Shown here: piece by piece, positions 1-5,008 of the stretch | Layout: the number at the start of each line of letters is the position of its first letter | Position numbering within the stretch: position 1 is the first letter of the stretch | The notes under the pieces: generated by a model | Told to the model about the DNA's origin: nothing | The model's input: only the letters and a program-made list of their open reading frames with translations | The model's database searches: none | DNA from: Clostridia bacterium | GTDB taxonomy: Bacteria; Bacillota_A; Clostridia; Oscillospirales; CAG-272 | Direction of reading: 5' to 3' | Length of the DNA stretch: 6,243 nt | NCBI GenBank assembly: GCA_017631775.1 | Contig: JAGBSQ010000116.1 | Coordinates: 1-6,243 of the forward strand | Translations under genes and position numbers: made by a program

Positions 1-593
1 GCCTTTTGCGCGATGCAGGTGTCAAAACGCCCGATTGGGTTTACGTTGACCCCACACTCCCCGAGAGCCGCGAGGTAATCCTATCTAAAATCGGACTCCC
101 CTGCGTAATCAAACCCACAAGCTGTGGCTCAAGCGTAGGCGTGACCATTGTGGAAAACGAAAGCGAGCTCGATGCCGCTCTTGCCTCCGCCGCTCCTTGG
201 GGCGACCGCGTGCTTGCCGAAAAGAAAATCCATGGTCGCGAATTGACCGTTGGTATTCTTGATGGCAAAACACTCCCCATTGTAGAGATCATCCCAAATG
301 AAGGATTTTACGATTATAAAAACAAATATCAAGGCAACACACGCGAGGTTTGCCCTGCTGAAATTTCCAAAAAAGCCGCAAAAAAAGCCGCTGAAGCAAC
401 GCTTCGCGGATTTGAGGCGCTTCGCCTTCGCGGATACGCACGCTTTGATTACATTCTCGATGAAACCGACAAGGTTTGGTGTCTGGAAGCCAACACCCTG
501 CCCGGCATGACCCCTCTGAGCCTGCTCCCAATGGCTGCACAAGCCGCAGGCATCTCCTATGAAGAGCTGTGTGAGAAAATAATTGAACTATAA
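1..593 (+). CDS. ddl: D-alanine--D-alanine ligase, C-terminal part (5' truncated by window edge)
   Basis: Cytoplasmic ATP-grasp enzyme that joins two D-alanines for the peptidoglycan stem peptide. The reading frame is open to the left edge (first whole codon at base 3), so the true start and about the first 40% of a usual 350-residue ligase lie outside; the TTG at 6 is not a credible start. Visible in order: the ATP-binding stretch VIKPTSCGSSVGV near residue 35-47, the lid and omega-loop region FYDYKNKYQGN near 102-112, and the metal and substrate-binding end ARFDY followed by CLEANTLPGMTPLSLLPMAA (about 146-179), with the Asp, Glu and Asn metal ligands present. The Lys-Tyr of the omega loop matches the KY pair of E. 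coli DdlB; VanA-type D-Ala-D-Lac ligases carry His there, so D-Ala-D-Ala specificity is inferred. It ends in TAA and is followed by a strong palindrome rather than another gene. The family call is secure. Confidence 0.95.
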   Translation, partial: LLRDAGVKTPDWVYVDPTLPESREVILSKIGLPCVIKPTSCGSSVGVTIVENESELDAALASAAPWGDRVLAEKKIHGRELTVGILDGKTLPIVEIIPNEGFYDYKNKYQGNTREVCPAEISKKAAKKAAEATLRGFEALRLRGYARFDYILDETDKVWCLEANTLPGMTPLSLLPMAAQAAGISYEELCEKIIEL

Positions 594-598
594 ATGAT

Positions 599-632
599 TG
601 TGGGGGAACTTTTTGCAAAAAGTTCCCCCACA
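599..632. repeat. Perfect 34-nt palindrome (17-bp stem, no loop) after ddl
   Basis: The arms 599-615 and 616-632 are exact reverse complements, with five G paired to five C in the middle of each arm. It starts 6 bases after the ddl stop codon. As RNA it would fold into a very stable hairpin able to stop or stabilise the ddl transcript from either strand. There is no run of T on the right (CACCTCTTTC follows), so it is not a textbook intrinsic terminator. From memory, G5/C5 hairpins with a TTTTTGCAAAAA core are scattered through many Clostridia genomes, so a dispersed repeat is likely; this was not searched. Confidence 0.75.
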
Positions 633-659
633 CCTCTTTCAAGAACTTTCGCACAACAA

Positions 660-708
660 TTGGCAAAATAGAGTGGTTAGTGAGCGGATACAAGGCCCTA
701 TTTGCCAA
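660..708. repeat. Imperfect inverted repeat, stem-loop
   Basis: TTGGCAAAATAG at 660-671 pairs with CTATTTGCCAA at 698-708, with one extra A on the left arm, enclosing a loop of 26 bases. It lies close to the 34-nt palindrome and may belong to the same dispersed element. No function is visible. Confidence 0.5.
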
Positions 709-726
709 GAGAATTCTTTTGCAAAT

Positions 727-764
727 AAAAAAAGGCAGATCAAGCACCTGTCACTTGACCCACC
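727..764 (-). terminator. Terminator-like hairpin directly downstream of a minus-strand promoter
   Basis: On the minus strand, GGTGGGTCAAG (764-754) pairs with CTTGATCTGCC (744-734) over 11 positions if three G-U pairs are allowed. The loop is 9 bases, and seven T follow (733-727). This is the form of an intrinsic terminator. With the predicted start near 765 the whole transcript would be about 38 nt, hairpin from its first bases. Confidence 0.45.
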
Positions 765-837
765 ATTATTTAGTATAGCACACTTTTTTGCGTTTGTAAA
801 GGGGGAATTTAACAACGTTTCACAATTTCTGCCTTTT
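730..837. repeat. 10-bp inverted repeat flanking 88 bases
   Basis: AAAAGGCAGA (730-739) and TCTGCCTTTT (828-837) are exact reverse complements. The interval between them holds the minus-strand promoter at 772-800. No target-site duplication or coding sequence was found, so a tiny non-autonomous element is only one possibility; chance similarity of AT-rich sequence is another. Confidence 0.35.
772..800 (-). promoter_or_regulatory. Sigma-A-type promoter on the minus strand
   Basis: Read on the minus strand: -35 TTTACA (800-795), a 17-base spacer, -10 TATACT (777-772) with an extended -10 TGC just before it. Expected start of transcription is near 765. No gene follows; the transcript would run at once into the hairpin at 734-764. 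Confidence 0.5.
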
Positions 838-876
838 GCATAAAAAGCAATTGTGTATTTCTGATAACTTGCCATA

Positions 877-905
877 TTGACGTGGGCAAAAAAATGTGGT
901 ATAAT
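877..905 (+). promoter_or_regulatory. Near-consensus sigma-A promoter of the structured RNA
   Basis: TTGACG (877-882), a 17-base spacer and a perfect TATAAT (900-905). Expected transcription start is about 911-912. It is the best promoter in the window by match to consensus, suggesting strong constitutive expression of the RNA that follows. Confidence 0.85.
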
Positions 906-935
906 GAAGACACCAAAAAGAAGGAGGACATTCCG

Positions 936-947
936 ATGAAACATTAA
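936..947 (+). other. Minimal start-stop frame (Met-Lys-His) with a strong ribosome binding site
   Basis: AAGGAGGA at 921-928 is a near-perfect Shine-Dalgarno sequence, with AGGAGG at 922-927 lying 8 bases before ATG 936. The frame stops after three codons (ATG AAA CAT TAA). The ATG also sits in a possible hairpin, 931-937 with 948-954. It may be a leader minigene, a ribosome docking site, or a purine-rich structural segment; nothing shows that it is translated. Confidence 0.35.
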
Positions 948-1262
948 ATCGGGACTTTCTCATTCGGGTGATCATTCAAAATTTAAGAACGGCAATGGAG
1001 CGGTTCGCGGAACCGATGTCTGCACAATGCGAGTGCAGAAAAACACGGCGGTGTTACGCATCACATAGATAAGGTATTGCTAAAGAATACCGAGGTAGCA
1101 AACCCGTTCTTAACATCACGAATGAAAAACGTCCAGGGACTTCGCCCCTCATTGGAGCACATACAAAACAAAGGGTATTCTCCTTAGAGAATAAAGGAAT
1201 TGTGTTTTGGGTATGACAAAAACAAATGACGGGTAGATTAACGAAAGAGAGGATAACAAAAG

Positions 1263-1292
1263 ATGTTAGATACTAAGGATCAAGAGAAGTGA
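1263..1292 (+). other. Possible 9-residue leader peptide (MLDTKDQEK) overlapping the terminator stem
   Basis: ATG at 1263 lies 10 bases after AAGAGAGG (1245-1252) and reads nine codons to TGA at 1290-1292, inside the left arm of the terminator (1285-1299). A ribosome finishing this frame would cover the left arm and could weaken termination. From memory, MLDTKDLQ-like starts are common on small clostridial coiled-coil proteins, so it could also be a decayed gene start. Translation is unproven. Confidence 0.35.
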
Positions 1293-1342
1293 CCCTTGAG
1301 TGGTGGGATTACAACCGGCATTCAAGGGTCACTTCTTTTTTT
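1285..1342 (+). terminator. Strong intrinsic terminator of the structured RNA
   Basis: AGAAGTGACCCTTGA (1285-1299) is an exact reverse complement of 1322-1336, extendable by three pairs with one G-U, and seven T follow at 1336-1342. The loop is about 16-22 bases and may itself pair (GGT with ACC). The long stem and U tail define the 3' end of the RNA. Confidence 0.9.
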
Positions 1343-1347
1343 CGATT

Positions 1348-1363
1348 CGCGCAGAACAAAAGC
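1348..1363. repeat. 16-bp direct repeat, copy 1
   Basis: CGCGCAGAACAAAAGC is found here just after the RNA terminator and again exactly at 2564-2579, just beyond the broken end of the AraC pseudogene. An exact 16-base match in a 6-kb window is unlikely by chance. It may be the end of a dispersed element or a duplication scar. Confidence 0.5.
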
Positions 1364-1435
1364 CACTCATTGGGTCAAATCAAATTCATTGGAATTTTGA
1401 ACATATATTTTGAAATTGAAATCCTCCACTCTCCC

Positions 1436-1458
1436 CTACCCTATGGTAGAATTTTTTT
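1436..1458 (+). other. Small hairpin with a T tract upstream of the isomerase promoter
   Basis: CTACC (1436-1440) pairs with GGTAG (1445-1449) around a 4-base loop, followed by AA and seven T (1452-1458). It has terminator form, but the 5-bp stem is weak. It could catch readthrough from the structured RNA before the promoter at 1467. Confidence 0.3.
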
Positions 1459-1466
1459 ATTTCCTC

Positions 1467-1496
1467 TTGCATTTCCCCATCGAAATATGCTATAAT
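1467..1496 (+). promoter_or_regulatory. Promoter of the isomerase-like gene
   Basis: TTGCAT (1467-1472), an 18-base spacer, and a perfect TATAAT (1491-1496) with an extended -10 TGC at 1488-1490. Expected start is near 1503, giving a leader of about 24 bases before ATG 1526. Confidence 0.7.
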
Positions 1497-1525
1497 AGAT
1501 TTAATTTCTTGAAGGGAGCGCAATT

Positions 1526-2323
1526 ATGGAAAGAAAACTTGGAATTAACATTGACTGTTTGGTAGGCATCAGCGAACTCGATGCGCTTGATTTGGCAAAA
1601 GCCGCCGGATTTGAAACATTTTTTACAAATTCTTACACAAACGATATCGTTGCCCCGCTCAAGAAAAAAGCCGATGCGCTTGGATTGACCTTCGAATTTA
1701 TTCACGCTCCCTACCGCAACATCAACGAACTTTGGAAAGATGGCACGGGATATTTGGAAGTGATGGAGTACATGAAGGAATCCATCGATTCGGCAGCTGA
1801 CAACGGTATTGGAATGGTGATCACACACGTCTCCAGCGGATGGAATCCCCCACCCGTTAACGATTTGGGACTTTCTCGCTATGACGAATTGGTACGCTAC
1901 GCAAAGGAACGCGGCGTAATTTTGGCCTTTGAAAACCTGCGCCTGCTTGGCAACCTTGCGTGCCTTGTAGATCGCTATGAAAAAGAGGATAATGTTTTCT
2001 ATTGCTTCGACTGCGGCCACGAGCATTGCTACACCAAAACGATTTGCATGATGGACGTTTTCACCACACGCGTTTGCTGCACACACATCCATGATAATCA
2101 CGGCCGTCCCTTTGACGACAAGGTAAACGACCACGACGAACACCTTTTGCCCTTTGACGGCACCTATAATTATGAGAAAATGATGCGCAAGCTCGACGAA
2201 TACAGCTACACCGGCTCTTTGATGTTAGAGGTATCGCAAAAGAATGCCGATTACGGCAAAATGAACGCCGAAGAATTTTTGGCAACCTGCTACGAACGCA
2301 TTCAAAAAATTTCGAAAATGTAA
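1526..2323 (+). CDS. Sugar phosphate isomerase/epimerase-like TIM-barrel protein
   Basis: 265 residues, the usual size for the xylose-isomerase-like TIM-barrel (AP endonuclease 2) superfamily, which includes sugar epimerases, IolE/IolI inositol enzymes and hydroxypyruvate isomerase. No signal peptide, so cytoplasmic. Likely divalent-metal ligands are spread as in the family: Glu136 in LAFENLR, Asp162 and His165 in CFDCGHEH, His187 in THIHDNHG, and Glu235 in LMLEVS. His60 (FIHAPY) and His101 are also conserved-looking. The start at 1526 is fixed by AAGGGAG (1512-1518), 7 bases upstream. The gene has its own promoter and is closed by a terminator, so it is monocistronic. Substrate cannot be told; the sugar transporter at 5078 hints at carbohydrate use but is not linked by transcription. 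A Cys-rich centre (Cys160, 163, 168, 174, 184, 185) is mildly unusual. Confidence 0.85.
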   Translation: MERKLGINIDCLVGISELDALDLAKAAGFETFFTNSYTNDIVAPLKKKADALGLTFEFIHAPYRNINELWKDGTGYLEVMEYMKESIDSAADNGIGMVITHVSSGWNPPPVNDLGLSRYDELVRYAKERGVILAFENLRLLGNLACLVDRYEKEDNVFYCFDCGHEHCYTKTICMMDVFTTRVCCTHIHDNHGRPFDDKVNDHDEHLLPFDGTYNYEKMMRKLDEYSYTGSLMLEVSQKNADYGKMNAEEFLATCYERIQKISKM

Positions 2324-2333
2324 TACAGATATC

Positions 2334-2365
2334 AAAAAGAAGCACCCCGCGGGTGCTTCTTTTTT
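2334..2365. terminator. Bidirectional intrinsic terminator after the isomerase-like gene
   Basis: A 14-bp stem (2334-2347 with 2351-2364) with a 3-base loop CGC. It has A-rich left and T-rich right flanks, so it can stop transcription from both strands. Its GCACCC/GGGTGC core is the same as in the terminator at 3946-3974, and the right arm touches the stop codon of the AraC remnant, exactly as at the intact copy. Confidence 0.9.
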
Positions 2366-2519
2366 ACAGTTTGGAAAACGCTCTTGGTGAGAGTCCGTAT
2401 TCTTTTTTAAAAGCTTTGTAAAAGACAGAATAATCGGTAAATCCGCACAGCTGTGCCACGCGCTCCATTCCCTCACCCTCTCCAATGAGTTGTTTTGCCA
2501 AAATGAGACGACGTTTGGT
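2364..2519 (-). pseudogene. Remnant of a second AraC-family regulator (C-terminal 51 codons only)
   Basis: Read on the minus strand this encodes 51 residues ending LSPRAFSKL and a stop, matching the last 51 residues of the intact regulator at 3973-4917 with only four changes (Gln to Lys, Ala to Gln, Ser to Thr, Ile to Val). It covers the second helix-turn-helix of the AraC DNA-binding domain. Similarity ends abruptly at about 2519, and an in-frame TGA lies at 2523-2525, so no start, ligand domain or first helix remains. Most base differences from the intact copy are silent, which suggests the parent was a working gene when the copies diverged and was broken later. A short functional peptide is unlikely because there is no start codon or ribosome binding site. 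Confidence 0.9.
2458..2507. repeat. 50-bp exact direct repeat, copy 1 (inside the AraC remnant)
   Basis: These 50 bases are identical to 4067-4116 in the intact regulator, in the same orientation, while sequence on the stop-codon side differs more often. The two copies bracket the permease gene and the 3' end of the regulator, so recombination between them could delete about 1.6 kb. Confidence 0.9.
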
Positions 2520-2598
2520 CGATCACGCCTTCTGCATCGAATTGCGAATGCCCCGCCACACTACGCGCAGAACAAAAGCTTATAAACTTTTTTCCTTC
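2520..2598. other. Unassigned junction between the AraC remnant and the permease promoter
   Basis: Sequence here has no counterpart in the intact regulator, and no gene is seen. It contains copy 2 of the 16-bp direct repeat. It is the breakpoint where the rest of the duplicated regulator was lost or replaced. Confidence 0.5.
2564..2579. repeat. 16-bp direct repeat, copy 2
   Basis: Exact copy of 1348-1363, in the same orientation, about 1.2 kb away, lying between the truncated regulator and the permease promoter. The pair brackets the isomerase-like gene and the pseudogene. Confidence 0.5.
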
Positions 2599-2627
2599 TT
2601 GACTTTCGACAAAAAGTATGCTATACT
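2599..2627 (+). promoter_or_regulatory. Promoter of the permease gene
   Basis: TTGACT (2599-2604), a 17-base spacer, and TATACT (2622-2627) with an extended -10 TGC at 2619-2621. Expected start is near 2634, about 35 bases before ATG 2669. The good match to consensus suggests activator-independent expression. Confidence 0.75.
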
Positions 2628-2668
2628 GATATGGTTAGACAATTTTTAAAACAAAGGAGAAATTCAAA

Positions 2669-3940
2669 ATGATTTGGGCCATTATCCTCTTTGCACTTAC
2701 CTACGTTGGTATGCTGACCTTTCCCAAATACCGCCCTTACATTGCTCTTGGCTCTGCTCTTATTTTTATTGTAACCGGAATGTTGCCCCTTGGCGAATTT
2801 TTTGGCGCAATTGACTTTAACGTCATTTTGATGATTGCGGGTACAATGGGTCTTGTGCAACTCTTTATTGACAGTAAAATGCCTGCACGCCTTGCCGACA
2901 TGGTAATGGAAAAGGTTCCCAACGTGCAAATGGCAGCCGTTGCCCTCGCACTTTTTGCAGGCGTGATTTCGGCATTTGTCGACAACGTTGCAACCGTGCT
3001 CATGATTGCGCCCGTTGCTCTTGAAATTTGCAAAAAGCTGAACACCAATCCCGTTCCCTTTATCATTGGCATTGCCGTTTCCTCTAATCTGCAAGGCGCG
3101 GCTACCTTGGTTGGTGACACCACCGCCATTATGCTCGGTTCTTATGCCGATATGAGTTTTCTTGATTTCTTTTGGTATCAAGGCAAACCCGGTATGTTCT
3201 TTGCCGTTGAGCTTGGCGCTGTTCTTTCCGCTCTTATTCTTGCATGGATCTTCCGCAAAGAAAAAGGCAAGATCGAAAAGAGTCAAGAAAAAACCAAAGT
3301 TACCGACTATGTCCCCACCTATCTTTTGCTTGGCACCATTGTGCTCTTGATTGCCGCATCCTTTATTCCCGGCAAACCCGCTATTACCAACGGCTTGATT
3401 TGTGTTGGACTTTTGGTAATCGGTCTTATTTACAATGCAATCAAAAACAAGAGCTTTCAATCCATTCTCGGCCCTATCAAGGCAATCGACTTTGAAACCA
3501 TTGGACTTTTGCTCGGTTTGTTCCTCATTATTGGTGGAATTTCTCACATGGGCGTAATCGATACCTTGGCAGGTCTTCTCGCCAAACTCGGTGGCGGAAA
3601 CGTATTTCTCCTTTACACCGTTATCGTTTGGGCATCGGTTCTCATTTCCGCATTTATCGACAACATCCCCTACGTTGCAACCATGCTCCCCGTTATCACA
3701 GGACTTGCGGCAGCACTCAATATTGACCCCACCGTTCTTTATTTCGGTCTGCTTTCCGGCGCAACCCTTGGCGGCAACTGCACGCCCATTGGTGCTTCTG
3801 CCAACATCACCGGCATCGGCATTCTTCGCAAAGAAGGCTACGAGGTTAAGAACAAAGACTTCTTCCGCATTGGTATTCCCTTCACCCTCGCGGCAATCAT
3901 TCCCGCCTACATCTATTTGTGGATCTTCTACGGCGTATAA
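2669..3940 (+). CDS. Ion-transporter-superfamily permease (ArsB/NhaD/SLC13-like)
   Basis: 423 residues, hydrophobic throughout, about 10-12 membrane segments with re-entrant loops. Two inverted-topology halves are marked by repeated motifs: SAFVDNVATVLMIAP (101-115) followed by SSNLQGAATLVGD (138-150), and SAFIDNIPYVATMLP (327-341) followed by GATLGGNCTPIGASANI (364-380). These paired motifs are typical of the superfamily holding NhaD Na+/H+ antiporters, ArsB, SLC13 di- and tricarboxylate carriers and the P protein. A charged loop near 195-212 separates the halves. Full length with no break. Start fixed by AAAGGAG (2653-2659), 9 bases upstream. It has its own promoter and converges with the AraC-type gene at a shared terminator. 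Substrate (Na+/H+, a carboxylate, or other anion) cannot be told; no arsenic or citrate genes are nearby. Confidence 0.88.
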   Translation: MIWAIILFALTYVGMLTFPKYRPYIALGSALIFIVTGMLPLGEFFGAIDFNVILMIAGTMGLVQLFIDSKMPARLADMVMEKVPNVQMAAVALALFAGVISAFVDNVATVLMIAPVALEICKKLNTNPVPFIIGIAVSSNLQGAATLVGDTTAIMLGSYADMSFLDFFWYQGKPGMFFAVELGAVLSALILAWIFRKEKGKIEKSQEKTKVTDYVPTYLLLGTIVLLIAASFIPGKPAITNGLICVGLLVIGLIYNAIKNKSFQSILGPIKAIDFETIGLLLGLFLIIGGISHMGVIDTLAGLLAKLGGGNVFLLYTVIVWASVLISAFIDNIPYVATMLPVITGLAAALNIDPTVLYFGLLSGATLGGNCTPIGASANITGIGILRKEGYEVKNKDFFRIGIPFTLAAIIPAYIYLWIFYGV

Positions 3941-3945
3941 CAAAC

Positions 3946-3974
3946 AAAAAAGCACCCTTGCGGGTGCTTTTTTT
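3946..3974. terminator. Shared bidirectional terminator between permease and AraC-type gene
   Basis: A 12-bp stem (3946-3957 with 3962-3973), loop TTGC, with seven T at 3968-3974 for the + strand and six A at 3946-3951 serving the - strand. It lies 5 bases after the permease stop codon, and the regulator's stop codon (3973-3975) falls within its edge, so both convergent genes end here. Confidence 0.92.
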
Positions 3975-4917
3975 ATAGTTTTGAAAACGCTCTTGGCGAA
4001 AGTCCGTATTCCTTTTTGAAGGCCTTGTAAAAAATGGAATAATCCGAAAATCCGCACAATGCTGCTACGCGCTCCATTCCCTCACCCTCTCCAATGAGTT
4101 GTTTTGCCAAAATGAGGCGACGTTGGGTGAGAAAGCGGTGAAAGCTTGTATCCATTTGTTCGCGAAAGAGTTTGCTGACGGCACTGCGGCTAATGTAAAA
4201 ATGTGCCGCCATGCTATCGAGCGTTAACGGCTCGTGCAAGTGATTTTCGATATATTGGACAAACGAGGTAAGCATGGTTGGCTGCTCTGCCTGCGAGTGA
4301 TGTGCCTCGCCCGAGCTTGCGGCACGGCAAATGTGTGTTAGTATCAGTATAGCAAAGGCGGTGGCAGACTCTTCATAACCCGTTTGTCCCTCTTCAAACT
4401 CGCGCAAGCCTTCGCTAAAATAATCACCGATATAGCTCCAATCGGTTCCCTTTGTGCGCAAAAGCGAAAAATGATCGACCTCAAAAACGGGCGAATTTGG
4501 GAACATTTCGCACACACGCTCTATCAAATCGGCACTCACCCAAAGAATATCGCGCTCATAAGCATACTGCATATCATCCGGCAAGATAGGCTTGTGGCTC
4601 ACACCGGGAGCAACAAGGATCAGATCCCCCGCCATCAAACGGTAGCGGTTCGCCCCCACCAAATACTCCACGCGGTCGGCAGAGCGGCAAAGCATGATTT
4701 CATAAAAGGAATGCGAGTGCAACGAAATGCTTTGGCGGCTGTAGGTAATGTCGCGGTGAAAGCTGACGGGGCCGGAGGACATTTCAAGCTCTTGATATAG
4801 GTTACCAATGGCAATTCCCTCGCCCGTGAGGTACTCTAAGATTTGCAAATATTCCGCCTCGGATTTGGGCCGTTGAAAACGCGAGCGCATCAATTCTTTA
4901 AGCGTTGAAAACTTCAT
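3973..4917 (-). CDS. AraC-family transcriptional regulator with cupin sensor domain
   Basis: 314 residues, normal for the family. The N-terminal part is an AraC-type cupin ligand domain, shown by ISLHSHSFYEIMLC (64-77) and the turn GDLILVAPGVSHKP (97-110). The C-terminal third (about 216-314) carries two helix-turn-helix units: LTLDSMAAHFYISRSAVSKLF (231-251), and MERVAALCGFSDYSIFYKAF (281-300) with the family signature ending KKEYGLSPRAF. It binds DNA and probably responds to a sugar. The start at 4917 has AGAGG 5 bases before it on the minus strand. It is divergent from the GPH symporter across 160 bases that hold two TTGCAAT repeats 21 apart, so control of that symporter plus autoregulation is the simplest reading. 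Its last 51 codons are duplicated as a remnant at 2364-2519. The ligand is unknown. Confidence 0.93.
   Translation of the reverse strand: MKFSTLKELMRSRFQRPKSEAEYLQILEYLTGEGIAIGNLYQELEMSSGPVSFHRDITYSRQSISLHSHSFYEIMLCRSADRVEYLVGANRYRLMAGDLILVAPGVSHKPILPDDMQYAYERDILWVSADLIERVCEMFPNSPVFEVDHFSLLRTKGTDWSYIGDYFSEGLREFEEGQTGYEESATAFAILILTHICRAASSGEAHHSQAEQPTMLTSFVQYIENHLHEPLTLDSMAAHFYISRSAVSKLFREQMDTSFHRFLTQRRLILAKQLIGEGEGMERVAALCGFSDYSIFYKAFKKEYGLSPRAFSKL
4067..4116. repeat. 50-bp exact direct repeat, copy 2 (inside the intact AraC gene)
   Basis: Identical to 2458-2507. It encodes, on the minus strand, the segment around LILAKQLIGEGEGMERV, at the linker into the second helix-turn-helix. The block is more conserved at the DNA level than its flank toward the stop codon, which would fit recent gene conversion. 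Confidence 0.9.
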
Positions 4918-4957
4918 AAATTCCTCTTTTTATTACATATTTTTATTTTTCTTTTCT

Positions 4958-4986
4958 ATTTTAGCACATTTTTACCCGTTTTGCAA
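4958..4986 (-). promoter_or_regulatory. Promoter of the AraC-type gene
   Basis: On the minus strand: -35 TTGCAA (4986-4981), a 17-base spacer, -10 TAAAAT (4963-4958) with an extended -10 TGC. The -35 is the core of one of the two TTGCAAT repeats, so a protein bound there would block this promoter, the usual layout for autorepression. Confidence 0.65.
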
Positions 4987-5008
4987 TGTTTTTGACGAAA
5001 ATTGCAAT
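4981..5008. promoter_or_regulatory. Likely AraC-type operator: two TTGCAAT direct repeats, 21-base period
   Basis: TTGCAAT occurs at 4981-4987 and 5002-5008, start to start 21 bases, which is two turns of the helix. AraC-family proteins commonly bind half-sites as direct repeats spaced about this far. The left site covers the regulator's -35; the right site reaches the first base of the symporter's poor -35. Assignment to this regulator is inferred. Confidence 0.55.

Larger units (their letters stand above)
594..876. other. Gene-free intergenic stretch between ddl and the structured RNA
   Basis: No credible protein gene is seen on either strand. The open frames here (for example 598-843 on + and 639-944 on -) lack ribosome binding sites and run across inverted repeats. 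The stretch holds the 34-nt palindrome, an imperfect inverted repeat at 660-708, a 10-bp inverted repeat at 730-739/828-837, and a minus-strand promoter joined to a hairpin at 727-800, each listed separately. Confidence 0.7.
911..1342 (+). ncRNA. Unclassified large structured RNA (about 430 nt) with its own promoter and terminator
   Basis: Transcription unit bounded by a near-consensus promoter and a 15-bp U-tailed terminator, with no normal-length gene inside. A long closing stem pairs 952-955 with 1131-1134, 960-966 with 1119-1125, 969-972 with 1115-1118, and 983-992 with 1104-1113 (ten perfect pairs). It encloses hairpins 1001-1006/1010-1015, 1019-1025/1033-1039, 1042-1046/1051-1055 and 1073-1078/1086-1091. 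Loop bases 1027-1031 can pair with 1057-1061, and 1079-1082 with 1096-1099, giving two possible pseudoknots. A second domain holds 1132-1135/1153-1156 around a GGG/CCC hairpin, and a rod 1160-1164/1211-1215, 1165-1170/1203-1208, 1176-1182/1187-1193. Signatures of RNase P, tmRNA, SRP RNA, T-box and group II domain V were not seen. Large clostridial RNA classes such as raiA, ROOL or HEARO remain possible; I cannot match them from memory. It may be trans-acting, or a leader of the gene at 1526 by readthrough. Confidence 0.75.

Noticed and set aside
911..1342. T-box, RNase P, tmRNA, SRP RNA or group II intron identity for the structured RNA
   Set aside because: The T-box TGGNACCGCG signature, the RNase P GAGGAAAGTCC-type core, a tRNA-like end, the SRP GGAAGGAAGCAGC-like loop and an intron domain V were looked for by eye and not found.
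1289..1495. 68-codon + strand open frame after the structured RNA
   Set aside because: It starts inside the terminator stem, crosses the T tract and the isomerase promoter, and has no ribosome binding site.
1490..2143. 217-codon open frame on the minus strand opposite the isomerase-like gene
   Set aside because: No family features, no ribosome binding site; the + strand gene has promoter, ribosome binding site and metal-ligand motifs.
2621..4057. 478-codon open frame on the minus strand opposite the permease
   Set aside because: It is a shadow of the permease: its protein is rich in Asn, Gly, Lys and Cys with no recognisable domain, it has no ribosome binding site, and it runs through the shared terminator.
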